Notes: generated by a model not told the origin, from the letters alone. A stretch of 64,000 nt of DNA from an uncultured Collinsella sp. (GCA_934630375.1 CAKTVQ010000004.1:1-64000), one strand, 5' to 3'. Positions 33,646 through 42,588 are shown, counted from the first letter of the stretch. A program made the numbers and translations.

Positions 33646-36549
33646 ATGACCCAGCCCTTGCCCTGGGAAAAGAACACCGCCGCGCCCGTCCCGCCCGCGC
33701 CGGAGTCCGTGCCGCTCGATGCGTACACTGCTCCCGCCGCGCCGGAACCCGAGCTCGTTCCGCTCGACATCTACGACGCCCCGGCTCTGGCACCCAAGCC
33801 CGCCAAGCCGCTCGTCGATATCGATAGCCTGAACCCCGCCCAGCGCGAGGCAGTCCTGACCACCGAGGGCCCGCTGCTGGTCCTCGCCGGCGCCGGCTCG
33901 GGCAAGACCCGCGTCCTGACCTTCCGCATCGCACATATGCTTGGCGACCTGGGCGTTAAGCCCTGGCAGGTCCTGGCCATCACGTTTACCAACAAGGCCG
34001 CGGCCGAGATGCGCGAGCGTCTGGCAGCGCTCATCCCCAGCGGCACCCGCGGCATGTGGGTGTGCACCTTCCACGCCATGTGCGTGCGCATGCTGCGCGA
34101 GGACGCCGACCTGCTGGGCTACACCGGCCAGTTCACCATCTACGATGATGACGACTCAAAGCGCATGGTGCGCGACATTATGCAGGCCCTCGGCATCGAG
34201 CAAAAGCAGTTCCCCATCAATATGATTCGCAGCAAGATCAGCTCGGCCAAAAACGCCATGATCGGGCCCGAGGACATGCTCAAATCCGCTGACAGCCCCA
34301 ATGACAAAAAGGCCGCGCAGGTCTACCTGGAGCTGGAGCGCCGCCTGCGCGCCGCCAACGCGATGGACTTCGACGACCTGCTCGTGCGCACGCTCGAGCT
34401 GCTTCGCACCCGCCCCGAGGTGCTCGACAAGTACCAGGAGCGCTTCCGCTACATTAGCGTCGACGAGTATCAGGACACCAACCACGTCCAGTACGAGATC
34501 GCCAACCTGCTGGCCGCCAAGTACCAAAACCTCATGGTCGTGGGCGACGACGACCAGTCCATTTACAGCTGGCGTGGCGCCGACATCACCAATATCCTGG
34601 ACTTTGAGAAGGACTTTAAAAACTGCAAGACCGTCAAGCTGGAGCAGAACTACCGCTCCACGGGCCATATCCTGAGCGCCGCCAACGCCGTGGTGCGCCA
34701 TAACTCGCAGCGCAAGGACAAGCGCCTGTTTACGGCCGAGGGCGACGGCGAGAAGATCCAGGCTTTCCAGGCGAGCGATGAGCGTGACGAGGGCCGCTGG
34801 ATTGCCGGCGAGATCGAAAAGCTGCACTCCAAGGGCACGAGCTACGACGACATCGCCGTGTTCTATCGCACCAACGCCCAGTCGCGTATTCTCGAAGATA
34901 TGTTCCTGCGCGCGGGCGTGCCCTACAAGATCGTGGGCGGCACGCGATTCTTCGACCGTGCCGAGATCCGCGACGTCATGGCCTACCTCAAGATGATCGT
35001 GAACCCGGCAGACGAGATGAGCGTCAAGCGCGTCATCAACACGCCGCGTCGTGGCATCGGCTCCACCTCGATCCAAAAGATCGAGCAGCTGGCGCGCGAC
35101 AACCGTTGCTCGTTCTTCCAAGCTTGCGAGATCGCGTGCGCCGAGACGGGCATGTTTAGCGCCAAGGTGCGCAACGGCCTGTCGAGCTTTGTGGCGCTGG
35201 TACGCGAGGGTCGCCGCATGGACGGCGAGCTCAAGGATGTCGTCGAGATGATTGTCGACAAGACGGGCTTGCTGCAGGCCTTCCGTGCCGAGGGCACCAT
35301 GGAGTCCGAGAGCCGCGCCGAGAACATCCAGGAATTCCTGGGCGTTGCAGCCGAATTTGAGGAGACGCACGAGGATATCGAGGGCACGCTCGAGAGCCTG
35401 GAAGAGCTGCGTGCGGCTGGCGTTGCCGATGTGCCGGCCGGCGCCGAGCCCGAGCCCGTCGTGGTGAGTGCCCCGGCGCCCGAGCCTGGGCCGTCTGCGC
35501 CCGCGTCCTCGTTTGAGGCGCTGGTCGGCGCTCGCGATGCCGCTGGCTCCAATCCGCTCGATAGCTTGGCCGCCCCGGCGCTCTCGCCGCAGGATGCCTT
35601 GGCCGCTGCCATCGCGGGCAACGCCTATGCTGTGCCGACGGAGCTGCCGGCCGGTGCCGTGCATGCTGACGAGATTGAGCGCACTTATGGTCCGCTCACC
35701 TGCAAGGCACTGCCCGCCCTCATGGAGTGGCTGGCCCTGCGCTCCGACCTGGACTCCCTCGCCGGCGAGACACATGCCATCACCATGATGACCATCCACT
35801 CCGCCAAGGGCCTGGAGTTCCCTGCGGTCTTCGTGGCCGGCATGGAAGAGGGTATCTTCCCGCACGTACACGACTTTGGCGGCAGCGATGATCCGGGCAA
35901 GCTCGAGGAGGAGCGTCGCTTGGCCTATGTCGCCATCACGCGCGCCCGCAAGCGCCTGTTCCTGACGTATGCGGCCACGCGCCGTACCTACGGCTCGACC
36001 TCGGCCAACCCGCGCTCGCGCTTCCTCAACGAGATTCCGTTTGAGGACATCGAGTTTAGCGGTATCGGCTCTGCCGGTTTTGAGGGCACGGGCTGGGAGA
36101 AGCGCGGCGACCGTCACGGCACCTTTGGCTCGGGCATGGGCTCGGACATGTATGGTGGCAAGGTGTTTGGCTCGCGCACGCGCTCGACCGGCGGTTCTGC
36201 CTCGCGCGGTGGTTCGAGTTTCGACGACTTCTTTGGCGGCAGCAGCTACGGAACCGAGCGCCATCGTGGGGTTTCGCCCGACGCCGGCCGTGTTGCCTCG
36301 ACCTTTGGATCGGGTGCGCCGCGCGCCAAGAAGCCGTCGTCCAAGGTGTCGCCGACGGTGGAGCGCAAGGTCGACCGCGCGAGCGCGTCGCAGGACTTTG
36401 CCGCGGGCGATACCGTGAGCCACAAGACCTTTGGCACGGGTACTGTGATTTCGGTCGTCGGAGACATGATCGAGGTCCAATTCGAAAAGACCGGCCAGAC
36501 CAAAAAGCTCATGAAGGGCTTTGCGCCGATCGTCAAGCTGAATGCCTAA
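33646..36549 (+). CDS. pcrA: ATP-dependent DNA helicase, UvrD/PcrA family
   Basis: A 967-aa superfamily 1 3'-5' helicase for repair and replication restart. After a Pro/Ala-rich ~60-residue N-terminus come LNPAQREAVLTTEGPLLVLAG, Walker A GAGSGKT near residue 84, FTNKAAAEMRER, VDEYQDTNHVQY near 274, GDDDQSIYSWRGA, and late motifs MMTIHSAKGLEFPAVFVAG (near 713) and YVAITRARKRLFLT. Residues ~588-690 are an inserted Pro/Ala/Glu-rich stretch not found in the standard enzyme. The C-terminus has a Gly/Ser-rich linker and the conserved VSHKTFGTGTVISVVGDMI Tudor-like module that binds RNA polymerase in PcrA. Confidence 0.95.
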   Translation: MTQPLPWEKNTAAPVPPAPESVPLDAYTAPAAPEPELVPLDIYDAPALAPKPAKPLVDIDSLNPAQREAVLTTEGPLLVLAGAGSGKTRVLTFRIAHMLGDLGVKPWQVLAITFTNKAAAEMRERLAALIPSGTRGMWVCTFHAMCVRMLREDADLLGYTGQFTIYDDDDSKRMVRDIMQALGIEQKQFPINMIRSKISSAKNAMIGPEDMLKSADSPNDKKAAQVYLELERRLRAANAMDFDDLLVRTLELLRTRPEVLDKYQERFRYISVDEYQDTNHVQYEIANLLAAKYQNLMVVGDDDQSIYSWRGADITNILDFEKDFKNCKTVKLEQNYRSTGHILSAANAVVRHNSQRKDKRLFTAEGDGEKIQAFQASDERDEGRWIAGEIEKLHSKGTSYDDIAVFYRTNAQSRILEDMFLRAGVPYKIVGGTRFFDRAEIRDVMAYLKMIVNPADEMSVKRVINTPRRGIGSTSIQKIEQLARDNRCSFFQACEIACAETGMFSAKVRNGLSSFVALVREGRRMDGELKDVVEMIVDKTGLLQAFRAEGTMESESRAENIQEFLGVAAEFEETHEDIEGTLESLEELRAAGVADVPAGAEPEPVVVSAPAPEPGPSAPASSFEALVGARDAAGSNPLDSLAAPALSPQDALAAAIAGNAYAVPTELPAGAVHADEIERTYGPLTCKALPALMEWLALRSDLDSLAGETHAITMMTIHSAKGLEFPAVFVAGMEEGIFPHVHDFGGSDDPGKLEEERRLAYVAITRARKRLFLTYAATRRTYGSTSANPRSRFLNEIPFEDIEFSGIGSAGFEGTGWEKRGDRHGTFGSGMGSDMYGGKVFGSRTRSTGGSASRGGSSFDDFFGGSSYGTERHRGVSPDAGRVASTFGSGAPRAKKPSSKVSPTVERKVDRASASQDFAAGDTVSHKTFGTGTVISVVGDMIEVQFEKTGQTKKLMKGFAPIVKLNA

Positions 36550-36563
36550 CTGCAAGGTTGACC

Positions 36564-36678
36564 GGGCACGCCGGGGGCTTTGGTCGCCTGTTCGGACAGT
36601 CCTGCTCGCACGGAGAGCACATTAAGTGCTCTCCGGCTCGTGCGGAACTCGCGATCGACCAAAGCCCCCGGCGCGCCC
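36564..36678. repeat. 115-bp long inverted repeat after pcrA
   Basis: Arms 36564-36586 and 36656-36678 pair at 22 of 23 positions (core GCCGGGGGCTTTGGTCG perfect). Inside, GGAGAGCAC and GTGCTCTCC form a second hairpin around ATTAA. It probably folds as one long cruciform or RNA hairpin. Confidence 0.8.
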
Positions 36679-36775
36679 TCTTCCTTGTGGCGTTTCGGCT
36701 TGCAGCATGCGAACGTCGCTTTGCTCGTTCGCTTTTTGATCTGGAGAGCCGGGTGGGCTGAATACTTAGACATGG

Positions 36776-36822
36776 CAAGGGGCTCCCCCGTTGATGAGTG
36801 GGGGAGCCCCTTGTTGCTTTTT
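36776..36822. terminator. Strong terminator between pcrA and manA
   Basis: CAAGGGGCTCCCCC (36776-36789) pairs with GGGGGAGCCCCTTG (36800-36813), followed by TTGCTTTTT. It lies between convergent genes. Confidence 0.9.
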
Positions 36823-36877
36823 AGCTTGTTGTCCCAAACCCCGCGCCCATCCCGGTGAGCGTTCGGGGATCGGTAGC

Positions 36878-37810
36878 TTACAGGTGGCTGATGATCAGTT
36901 CCATCTTGCCTTCGAGGTCAATGTCGCTGACGGTGCTGGGCGCCAGCAGGTGGCTTCCCTTGTGGACGGGGTCGCCGCAGACGGTGCCTTCGCCGTCGAT
37001 GACCGACAGGCACATGAAGGGCCAGCGCTGCTCGAGGGTCTTGCTGCCGTCGACGCGCACGCGATCGACGGTGTAGCAGGGGTTGGACTCGAGCTCGGTT
37101 ACGCCATCGACCTCGGGCGCGGTCACGGTACCGTCGGTCGGTGCCTGCGCGTTAAAGTTGATGCAGTCGAGGCTCTGCTCAATATGCAGCGGGCGCAGCT
37201 TGCCGTCGGTGCCGGGGCGGTCGTAGTCGTACAGGCGATAGGTCACGTCGCTCGACTGCTGCGTCTCCAAAATGAGCGTGCCGGTCTTGATGGCGTGCAC
37301 GGTACCGGAGTCAATCTGGAAAAAGTCACCCTTGTGAATCGGCAGCACGTTGAGCATCTCGTCCCAATGGCCCTCCTCGATCATCTGTGCGGCCTCGGCG
37401 CGGTCCTTGGCGCGCTGGCCGACGATGATCGTGGCACCGGGCTCGCAGTCCAGTACATACCAGCACTCGGTTTTGCCCAGGCTGCCGTTCTCGTGCTCGG
37501 CGGCGTACTCGTCGTTGGGGTGAATCTGGATCGAAAGGTCGTCCTTGGCGTCCAGGATCTTAATGAGCAGCGGGAACTCTTTGCCCTCGCAGTTGTCAAA
37601 GAGCTCGCGGTGCTCGGCCCACAGCCACGACAGCGTGTGGCCGGCATACGGGCCCTCAGCGATCTGGCAGTCGCCGTTGGGGTGTGCCGAGATGGCCCAG
37701 CACTCACCGATGGGACCCTCGGGAATGTCGTAACCAAATACGGTTTCGAGCTGGCGGCCGCCCCAGATCTTCTCGTGGAAGATCGGCGTCAGTTTAATCA
37801 AATCGGACAT
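36878..37810 (-). CDS. manA: Mannose-6-phosphate isomerase, class I
   Basis: A 310-aa cupin-type zinc enzyme that interconverts mannose-6-phosphate and fructose-6-phosphate. Zinc ligands are visible in IQIHPNDEYAAEHENG (Gln, His) and the second set in the region QIDSGTVHAI, preceded by GKTECWYVL and followed by LILETQQSSDVTYRLYDYDR. It is the short Firmicutes-type ManA. ATG 37810 is preferred because GGGGG lies 7 bases upstream; ATG 37816 is too close to it. It is transcribed in the same direction as, and just downstream of, the GntR regulator gene. Confidence 0.94.
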   Translation of the reverse strand: MSDLIKLTPIFHEKIWGGRQLETVFGYDIPEGPIGECWAISAHPNGDCQIAEGPYAGHTLSWLWAEHRELFDNCEGKEFPLLIKILDAKDDLSIQIHPNDEYAAEHENGSLGKTECWYVLDCEPGATIIVGQRAKDRAEAAQMIEEGHWDEMLNVLPIHKGDFFQIDSGTVHAIKTGTLILETQQSSDVTYRLYDYDRPGTDGKLRPLHIEQSLDCINFNAQAPTDGTVTAPEVDGVTELESNPCYTVDRVRVDGSKTLEQRWPFMCLSVIDGEGTVCGDPVHKGSHLLAPSTVSDIDLEGKMELIISHL

Positions 37811-37885
37811 GTTCATACCCCCATGGTGTTGCGCGGCCGCCCGCTCTAATCGAGTCATAACGAGCGCCCGCATGACTACAAAAAC

Positions 37886-38605
37886 CTATGCCAACGTTAC
37901 GTTGTGCAGCTCAAAGCGGTCGCCGACGTTGCGCGAAATCGAGTACTCAAAGGCGTTGCCGCTATCCAAAAAGCCAATCTGGTTGAGTTCGAGCAGGGGA
38001 GAGCCGGGTTTGGTATCCAGGCGTTCAGCCTCTTCTTCAGTTGCCGCGACAGCGCGAATGGTGCGGTGGAAACTCGAGATCTTGAGTCCGCACTGCTCGC
38101 GGATGAAGCTGTAGATCGATGCGTACAGGTCTTTTTTCTTAAGACCCGGAATCAGCTCGAGTGGCATATAGGTGTACTCAATAACGATGGGCTGACCATC
38201 GACCTCGCGCACGCGCACGATGTGATAGGCAAAGTCGTCCTCGGCAATTCCCAGCTGAGTTGCGACGTCCGCTGGTGGATTGACGATCGAGAAATCGTAG
38301 ACCACCGAGGTCACCTTCTCCCCGCGGTGCTCATACGAAAAGCCCTGGGCGCGGTCGTTTTTGCCCTGGAAAAACGCCTGGTCGGGAAGACCCGCCGTGT
38401 CCTTAACGTAGGTGCCCGACCCGCGACGGCTGGTAACAAGACCCTCCTCGGTGATCTGCTCGATCGCGCGCTTGACGGTGATCTTGGAAACGCTATACAG
38501 CTCGCAAAACTCTACGACGGTGGGCAGTTTATCGCCCGGCTTAAGGGCGCCGTCCTCGATGCTTCGACGGATATCTGCAGCTATCGCCTCGTATTTGGGA
38601 ATCAT
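37886..38605 (-). CDS. GntR/HutC-family transcriptional regulator
   Basis: A 239-aa regulator: an N-terminal GntR winged helix (YEAIAADIRRSIEDGALKPG, VEFCELYSVSKITVKRAIEQ, RRGSGTYV) and a C-terminal UTRA ligand-binding domain (VREVDGQPIVIEYTYMP, LELNQIGFLDSGNAFEYS). HutC-type regulators usually respond to sugar phosphates. It sits between manA and the divergent ROK kinase gene, making both plausible targets. GGAGG precedes the ATG. Confidence 0.93.
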   Translation of the reverse strand: MIPKYEAIAADIRRSIEDGALKPGDKLPTVVEFCELYSVSKITVKRAIEQITEEGLVTSRRGSGTYVKDTAGLPDQAFFQGKNDRAQGFSYEHRGEKVTSVVYDFSIVNPPADVATQLGIAEDDFAYHIVRVREVDGQPIVIEYTYMPLELIPGLKKKDLYASIYSFIREQCGLKISSFHRTIRAVAATEEEAERLDTKPGSPLLELNQIGFLDSGNAFEYSISRNVGDRFELHNVTLA

Positions 38606-38726
38606 GGAACCTCCTTTCCGGCTTGATTGAGTACAGAAGAAAGTATAGTCAACACCTAAGCATCCCTATTGCGTTTTTGAAAAGTTCGAGAAAGGTTTAA
38701 TTAAAAAACGCTTCTCTTCAAAAACT

Positions 38727-38764
38727 AGAGCGCTCTAAATGAATATGCATTCGAATATGCATTC
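38727..38764. promoter_or_regulatory. Candidate operator: AGAGCGCTCT palindrome and 12-bp tandem repeat
   Basis: AGAGCGCTCT is a perfect palindrome at 38727-38736; GAATATGCATTC occurs twice in tandem at 38741-38752 and 38753-38764, followed by GAATAATG. The cluster lies in the 350-base AT-rich divergent gap between the GntR regulator and ROK kinase genes, where self-regulation would be expected. Confidence 0.5.
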
Positions 38765-38862
38765 GAATAATGTGGTATTGAGCAAATTGATCGACTCGAG
38801 GATGGGGTTGAGCCGTTTTACCGCCCAACGAACCAAATTCCATGCCCTGCGTTTTCACAGAT

Positions 38863-38903
38863 AAAACCTGCCAAAACAAACCTGTCCCTTTTTGGCAGGT
38901 TTT
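38863..38903 (+). terminator. Hairpin with CCTGTCCC loop upstream of the ROK kinase gene
   Basis: AAAACCTGCCAAAA (38863-38876) and TTTTGGCAGGTTTT (38890-38903) form a perfect 14-bp stem with loop CAAACCTGTCCCT and a T-rich end. Its position 55 bases before the kinase start suggests attenuation or a dispersed repeat related to 386-426. Confidence 0.7.
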
Positions 38904-38957
38904 TGCCTTGGGAGCGGTACCATACAGGCAATGTTTAAACGAGAAAGGCGGGCTCCC

Positions 38958-39911
38958 ATGGAACCTAAGCAGTATTACATCGGCATCGACGTCGGCGGCA
39001 CTTCGGTTAAGGAGGGCCTGTTCGACGAGGACGGCAACCTGCTGGCCAAGGCCAGCGTGCCCACGCCGCCCATCGTTGACGCTGCGGGCTTTGCCGCGGT
39101 GACCGAGGCTATCGACCAGGTGGTCGCCAAGGCCCAGATTCCGCGCGCCTTTGTGGCGGGTATTGGCCTGGCCGTTCCGTGCCCCATCCCGGCATCGGGC
39201 GATGCCAAGGTCAAGGCCAACATTGCCATTAACCTGCCCGAGCTAAGAGTCGCCATTCAGGAGCACTGCCCCGACGCGGTTGTTAAATACGAGAACGATG
39301 CCAACGCCGCTGCCATGGGCGAGGCCTGGCTCGGCTCTGCCAAGGGCGTACAGAACGTGGTGATGGTCACCATTGGTACCGGCGTGGGTGGCGGCGTTAT
39401 CGTCAACGGCGACGTGGTGTCGGGCGTTGTGGGTGCCGGCGGCGAGATTGGCCACATGTGCCTGAACCCGGCTGAGGAACGCACCTGCGGCTGTGGTGGC
39501 CATGGCCATCTGGAGCAGTATTCCAGCGCCACCGGCGTGGTGAGTAACTACCTTGCCGAGTGCAAGAAGGCGGGCGTCGAGCCCATCGAGCTCACCGGGC
39601 CTTCTGATTCCAAGGACGTGTTCCAGGCCTGCCGCGAGGGCGACAAGCTCGCGCTGGCAGCTGCCGATACCATGGCCGACTATCTCGGCCGCGCCCTGGC
39701 GCTTATTGCCAACGTGGTCGACCCCGAGATGTTCCTGATCGGTGGCGGCGCGTCCGCTTCGGCCGATGTCTACCTCGACAAGGTCCGCGAGCACTTTAAG
39801 CAGTACGCGCTCTCCGCCTCGCGCGAGACGCCCATCAAGGTCGCTTCGCTCGGAAACGACGCCGGCATCATCGGTGCCGCCTACGTAGCCCTGCGCGCCG
39901 CCGGTAAATAG
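38958..39911 (+). CDS. ROK-family glucokinase
   Basis: A 317-aa sugar kinase. The ATP loop is YIGIDVGGTSVKEGLFDEDG, the catalytic Asp lies in KYENDANAAAMGEAW, and VTIGTGVGGGVIVNG and GAGGEIGHM are the ROK signature. The zinc motif CxCGxxGC is CGCGGHGH here: the third Cys is His. Most likely glucokinase; other hexoses are possible. ATG 38958 with AGAAAGGCGGG upstream. Divergent from the GntR regulator gene, with which it probably forms a sugar regulon together with manA. Confidence 0.92.
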   Translation: MEPKQYYIGIDVGGTSVKEGLFDEDGNLLAKASVPTPPIVDAAGFAAVTEAIDQVVAKAQIPRAFVAGIGLAVPCPIPASGDAKVKANIAINLPELRVAIQEHCPDAVVKYENDANAAAMGEAWLGSAKGVQNVVMVTIGTGVGGGVIVNGDVVSGVVGAGGEIGHMCLNPAEERTCGCGGHGHLEQYSSATGVVSNYLAECKKAGVEPIELTGPSDSKDVFQACREGDKLALAAADTMADYLGRALALIANVVDPEMFLIGGGASASADVYLDKVREHFKQYALSASRETPIKVASLGNDAGIIGAAYVALRAAGK

Positions 39912-40038
39912 CTGGTGCAAAGTAACCTGTCCCCCGTGCCTGCCCCAAAATATGCCGTGGCCCTTCCGTCTGCGAAGGCTCGGCATCGGCGTGCTACCAT
40001 AGCTACGTCCAAGTACACATATCAAGTGGAGGATATCC

Positions 40039-40962
40039 ATGGCAAACGTTCTTGTCTTTGGTCACCAGAACCCCGATAACGACGCCATCATGAGCGCCGT
40101 CGTCCTGTCCCAGCTGCTCAACCAGGTTGAGTATGCCGGCAACACCTACGAGGCCTGCGCCCTTGGTCAGCTTCCGGCCGAGTCCGCCAAGCTGCTTGCC
40201 GACGCCGGCATTGCCGAGCCCCGCGTGATCGAGTCCGTCGAGGCCGGTCAGCTCGTCGTCCTCACCGACCACAACGAGTCCGCCCAGTCCGTCGCCGGCC
40301 TTAAGGACGCTACGGTCTTTGGCGTCGTCGATCATCACCGCATCGGCGACTTCGAGACCGCCGGCCCGCTGCACTACATCTGCCTGCCCTGGGGCTCCAG
40401 CTGCACCATCGTCACCAAGCTCGCCGGCGTGCTCGGCGTTGAGCTTTCCGACGTCCAGGCCAAGCTGCTGCTCTCGGCCATGATGACCGACACGCTCATG
40501 CTCAAGAGCCCCACCACCACCGATGTCGACCGCGCCGTTGCCGCCAAGCTCGGCGAGCAGGTGGGCGTCGACCCGGTCAAGTTTGGCATGGAGGTCTTCC
40601 TCACCCGTCCGTCCGGCTCCTTCACCGCAGCCGAGATGGTCGGCAACGACATCAAGATGTTCGAGCCCGCTGGCAAGAAGCTGCTCATCGGCCAGTACGA
40701 GACCGTCGACAAGAGCCGCGCACTCGGCATGATCGACGAGATCCGCGAGGCCATGCGCGCCTACGCCGCCGAGAAGGGTGCCGACGGCATCGTCCTGTGC
40801 ATCACCGACATCATGGAGGAGGGCTCGCAGGTCCTGCTCGAGGGTGAGACCGAGGCTGCTCAGAAAGGCCTGGGCATTGCCGATGAGCACGACGGCGTCT
40901 GGATGCCGGGCGTCCTCTCCCGTAAGAAGCAGGTCGCTGCCCCCATCATGGCCGCCTGCTAG
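40039..40962 (+). CDS. ppaC: Manganese-dependent inorganic pyrophosphatase (family II)
   Basis: A 307-aa DHH-superfamily pyrophosphatase that drives biosynthesis by hydrolysing PPi in the cytoplasm. Metal-binding motifs are VFGHQNPDNDAIMSA near the N-terminus, VVDHHRIGDF, and LLSAMMTDTLMLKSPTTTDVD; the C-terminal DHHA2 substrate domain includes RPSGSFTAAEM and the final VLSRKKQVAAPI with the conserved Arg-Lys-Lys. GGAGG precedes the ATG. A terminator follows the stop. Confidence 0.96.
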   Translation: MANVLVFGHQNPDNDAIMSAVVLSQLLNQVEYAGNTYEACALGQLPAESAKLLADAGIAEPRVIESVEAGQLVVLTDHNESAQSVAGLKDATVFGVVDHHRIGDFETAGPLHYICLPWGSSCTIVTKLAGVLGVELSDVQAKLLLSAMMTDTLMLKSPTTTDVDRAVAAKLGEQVGVDPVKFGMEVFLTRPSGSFTAAEMVGNDIKMFEPAGKKLLIGQYETVDKSRALGMIDEIREAMRAYAAEKGADGIVLCITDIMEEGSQVLLEGETEAAQKGLGIADEHDGVWMPGVLSRKKQVAAPIMAAC

Positions 40963-40981
40963 GTTTAGTTGACCGAACGCC

Positions 40982-41021
40982 ACGACCGGATCGCGGACGC
41001 CCCGCGCTCCGGTCGTTTTTT
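40982..41021 (+). terminator. Intrinsic terminator after ppaC
   Basis: ACGACCGGATCGCGG pairs with CCGCGCTCCGGTCG and is followed by six T bases. Confidence 0.9.
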
Positions 41022-41159
41022 GTGCACGGCGCCGCGTCGTCTCTTGGGCAGGCGCGCCCGTGCCGTTGAGCAAATAATGTTCAACCTGTGGTTCCGCTTT
41101 TCGGCCACGCCTGCGTGCTTGTCGTGCAGGGTAGGCTAGATGCAAGCGTAATACGTTAG

Positions 41160-41195
41160 AGCGCGGCGCCGCCACTTGGGCGGGCCGTGCTTTTT
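41160..41195 (+). terminator. Second terminator-like hairpin in the nhaA leader
   Basis: GCGCGGCGCCGCC and GGCGGGCCGTGC pair around ACTTG and are followed by six T bases, about 35 bases before the nhaA start. ppaC already has its own terminator at 40982, so this one must act on a transcript starting between them and may be an attenuator of nhaA. Confidence 0.75.
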
Positions 41196-41229
41196 TAAGA
41201 CGGGAGCTTTCCCGAGAAAGGAGCCGCCC

Positions 41230-42588
41230 ATGGCAGCACCCGAGCAGCTGTTCAACGTTCGTGAACGCAAGCGCTTTGAACGTCACGACATTTGGGAGCG
41301 CATCGCCGAGAACGGCACGATTTCCGCCGCCGTCATGGTCTTCGCCGCTATCGCCGCCGTTATCTGCGCCAACACCGATGCCTACGAGGCCATCCATCAC
41401 TTTTTGGAGACCCCGCTGTATGTGGGCCTGGGCAACCTTACGGCCGGTCTCACCGTTGAGCTTTTCGTCAACGACTTCCTCATGGCGATTTTCTTTTTGT
41501 TGGTGGGCATTGAGCTTAAGTACGAGATGACGGTTGGCGAGCTCAAGAATCCGCGTCAGGCCATGCTTCCCATGCTGGCGGCCGTGGGCGGCGTCGTCGT
41601 TCCCGCCTGCATCTACCTGATCTTTAACCATGCCGGTGCCCGCAACGGTTGGGCCATCCCCATGGCAACCGATATTGCCTTTGCGCTGGGCGTGCTGTCG
41701 CTTTTGGGCAATCGCGTGCCCAACGGCGTGCGCGTGTTCTTCTCGACGCTCGCCATCGCCGACGACCTCATCTCCATCGCCGCCATCGCCATCTTCTACG
41801 GTCAGAGCCCCAATCCGTTTTGGTTGGGCGCCGCCGCGCTTGTGACCTGCGCGCTCGTGTGGCTTAACAAGACGCAGCATTACCGCCTTGCCCCGTATTC
41901 GGTACTGGGTCTGCTGTTGTGGTTCTGCATGTTCAAGAGCGGCGTACATGCCACGCTTGCTGGCGTCATCTTGGCCTTTACCATCCCGGCCAAGTGCGGC
42001 GTCAAGCTCGATAGCCTCACCGATTGGCTGGGCGAGTGCCTGCCGCTGCTCGATGACCGCTACGATGACGAGGCACACATCCTGGGCCAGCATGACTTTA
42101 CCGTCTCGACCACCAAGGTCGAGCGCGTCATGCACCGCGTGACCCCGCCGCTCATCCGCATGGAGCGTCTGATCTCCACGCCGGTCAACTTTGTGATCCT
42201 GCCGATCTTTGCGTTCGTAAACGCGCAGGTTCGCTTAGTGGGCGTGGACATGAGCACGCTGCTCACCGACCCGGTGACGCTCGGCGTGTACTTTGGCATG
42301 CTGCTGGGCAAGCCGATCGGCATCTTTGGTATGACGTTTGCCCTGGTTAAGCTTAAGGCCTGCGAGCTGCCGCACAATGTCAACTGGCACATGATTGCCG
42401 GCGTGGGCATTCTGGGCGGTATCGGCTTTACCATGTCGATCCTCATCAGCGGCCTCGCCTTCCCGACGGCTCAGTTTGAGGTTCTGGCTGCCAAGGCCGC
42501 CATTCTTGCCGGTTCGGTCACCGCAGCCGTGCTCGGCATGATCTACATGAGCGTGGTCTGCAAGCATCCCTCGCCCAAGGACGAGTAA
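41230..42588 (+). CDS. nhaA: Na+/H+ antiporter NhaA
   Basis: A 452-aa inner-membrane antiporter that exports sodium in exchange for protons. The key motif of paired aspartates is in LAIADDLISIAAIAIFY, and the TDIAFALGVLSLLG helix carries the ion-path Asp. About twelve hydrophobic helices are visible. Compared with the E. coli protein it has extra N-terminal residues and an acidic loop (LDDRYDDEAHILG) that may be cytoplasmic. ATG 41230 with AAAGGAG upstream. The leader contains an attenuator-like hairpin. Confidence 0.95.
   Translation: MAAPEQLFNVRERKRFERHDIWERIAENGTISAAVMVFAAIAAVICANTDAYEAIHHFLETPLYVGLGNLTAGLTVELFVNDFLMAIFFLLVGIELKYEMTVGELKNPRQAMLPMLAAVGGVVVPACIYLIFNHAGARNGWAIPMATDIAFALGVLSLLGNRVPNGVRVFFSTLAIADDLISIAAIAIFYGQSPNPFWLGAAALVTCALVWLNKTQHYRLAPYSVLGLLLWFCMFKSGVHATLAGVILAFTIPAKCGVKLDSLTDWLGECLPLLDDRYDDEAHILGQHDFTVSTTKVERVMHRVTPPLIRMERLISTPVNFVILPIFAFVNAQVRLVGVDMSTLLTDPVTLGVYFGMLLGKPIGIFGMTFALVKLKACELPHNVNWHMIAGVGILGGIGFTMSILISGLAFPTAQFEVLAAKAAILAGSVTAAVLGMIYMSVVCKHPSPKDE

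Noticed and set aside
38741-38764. Tandem GAATATGCATTC as the start of a CRISPR or microsatellite array
   Set aside because: Only two full units, no spacers and no cas genes; operator sites are more likely.
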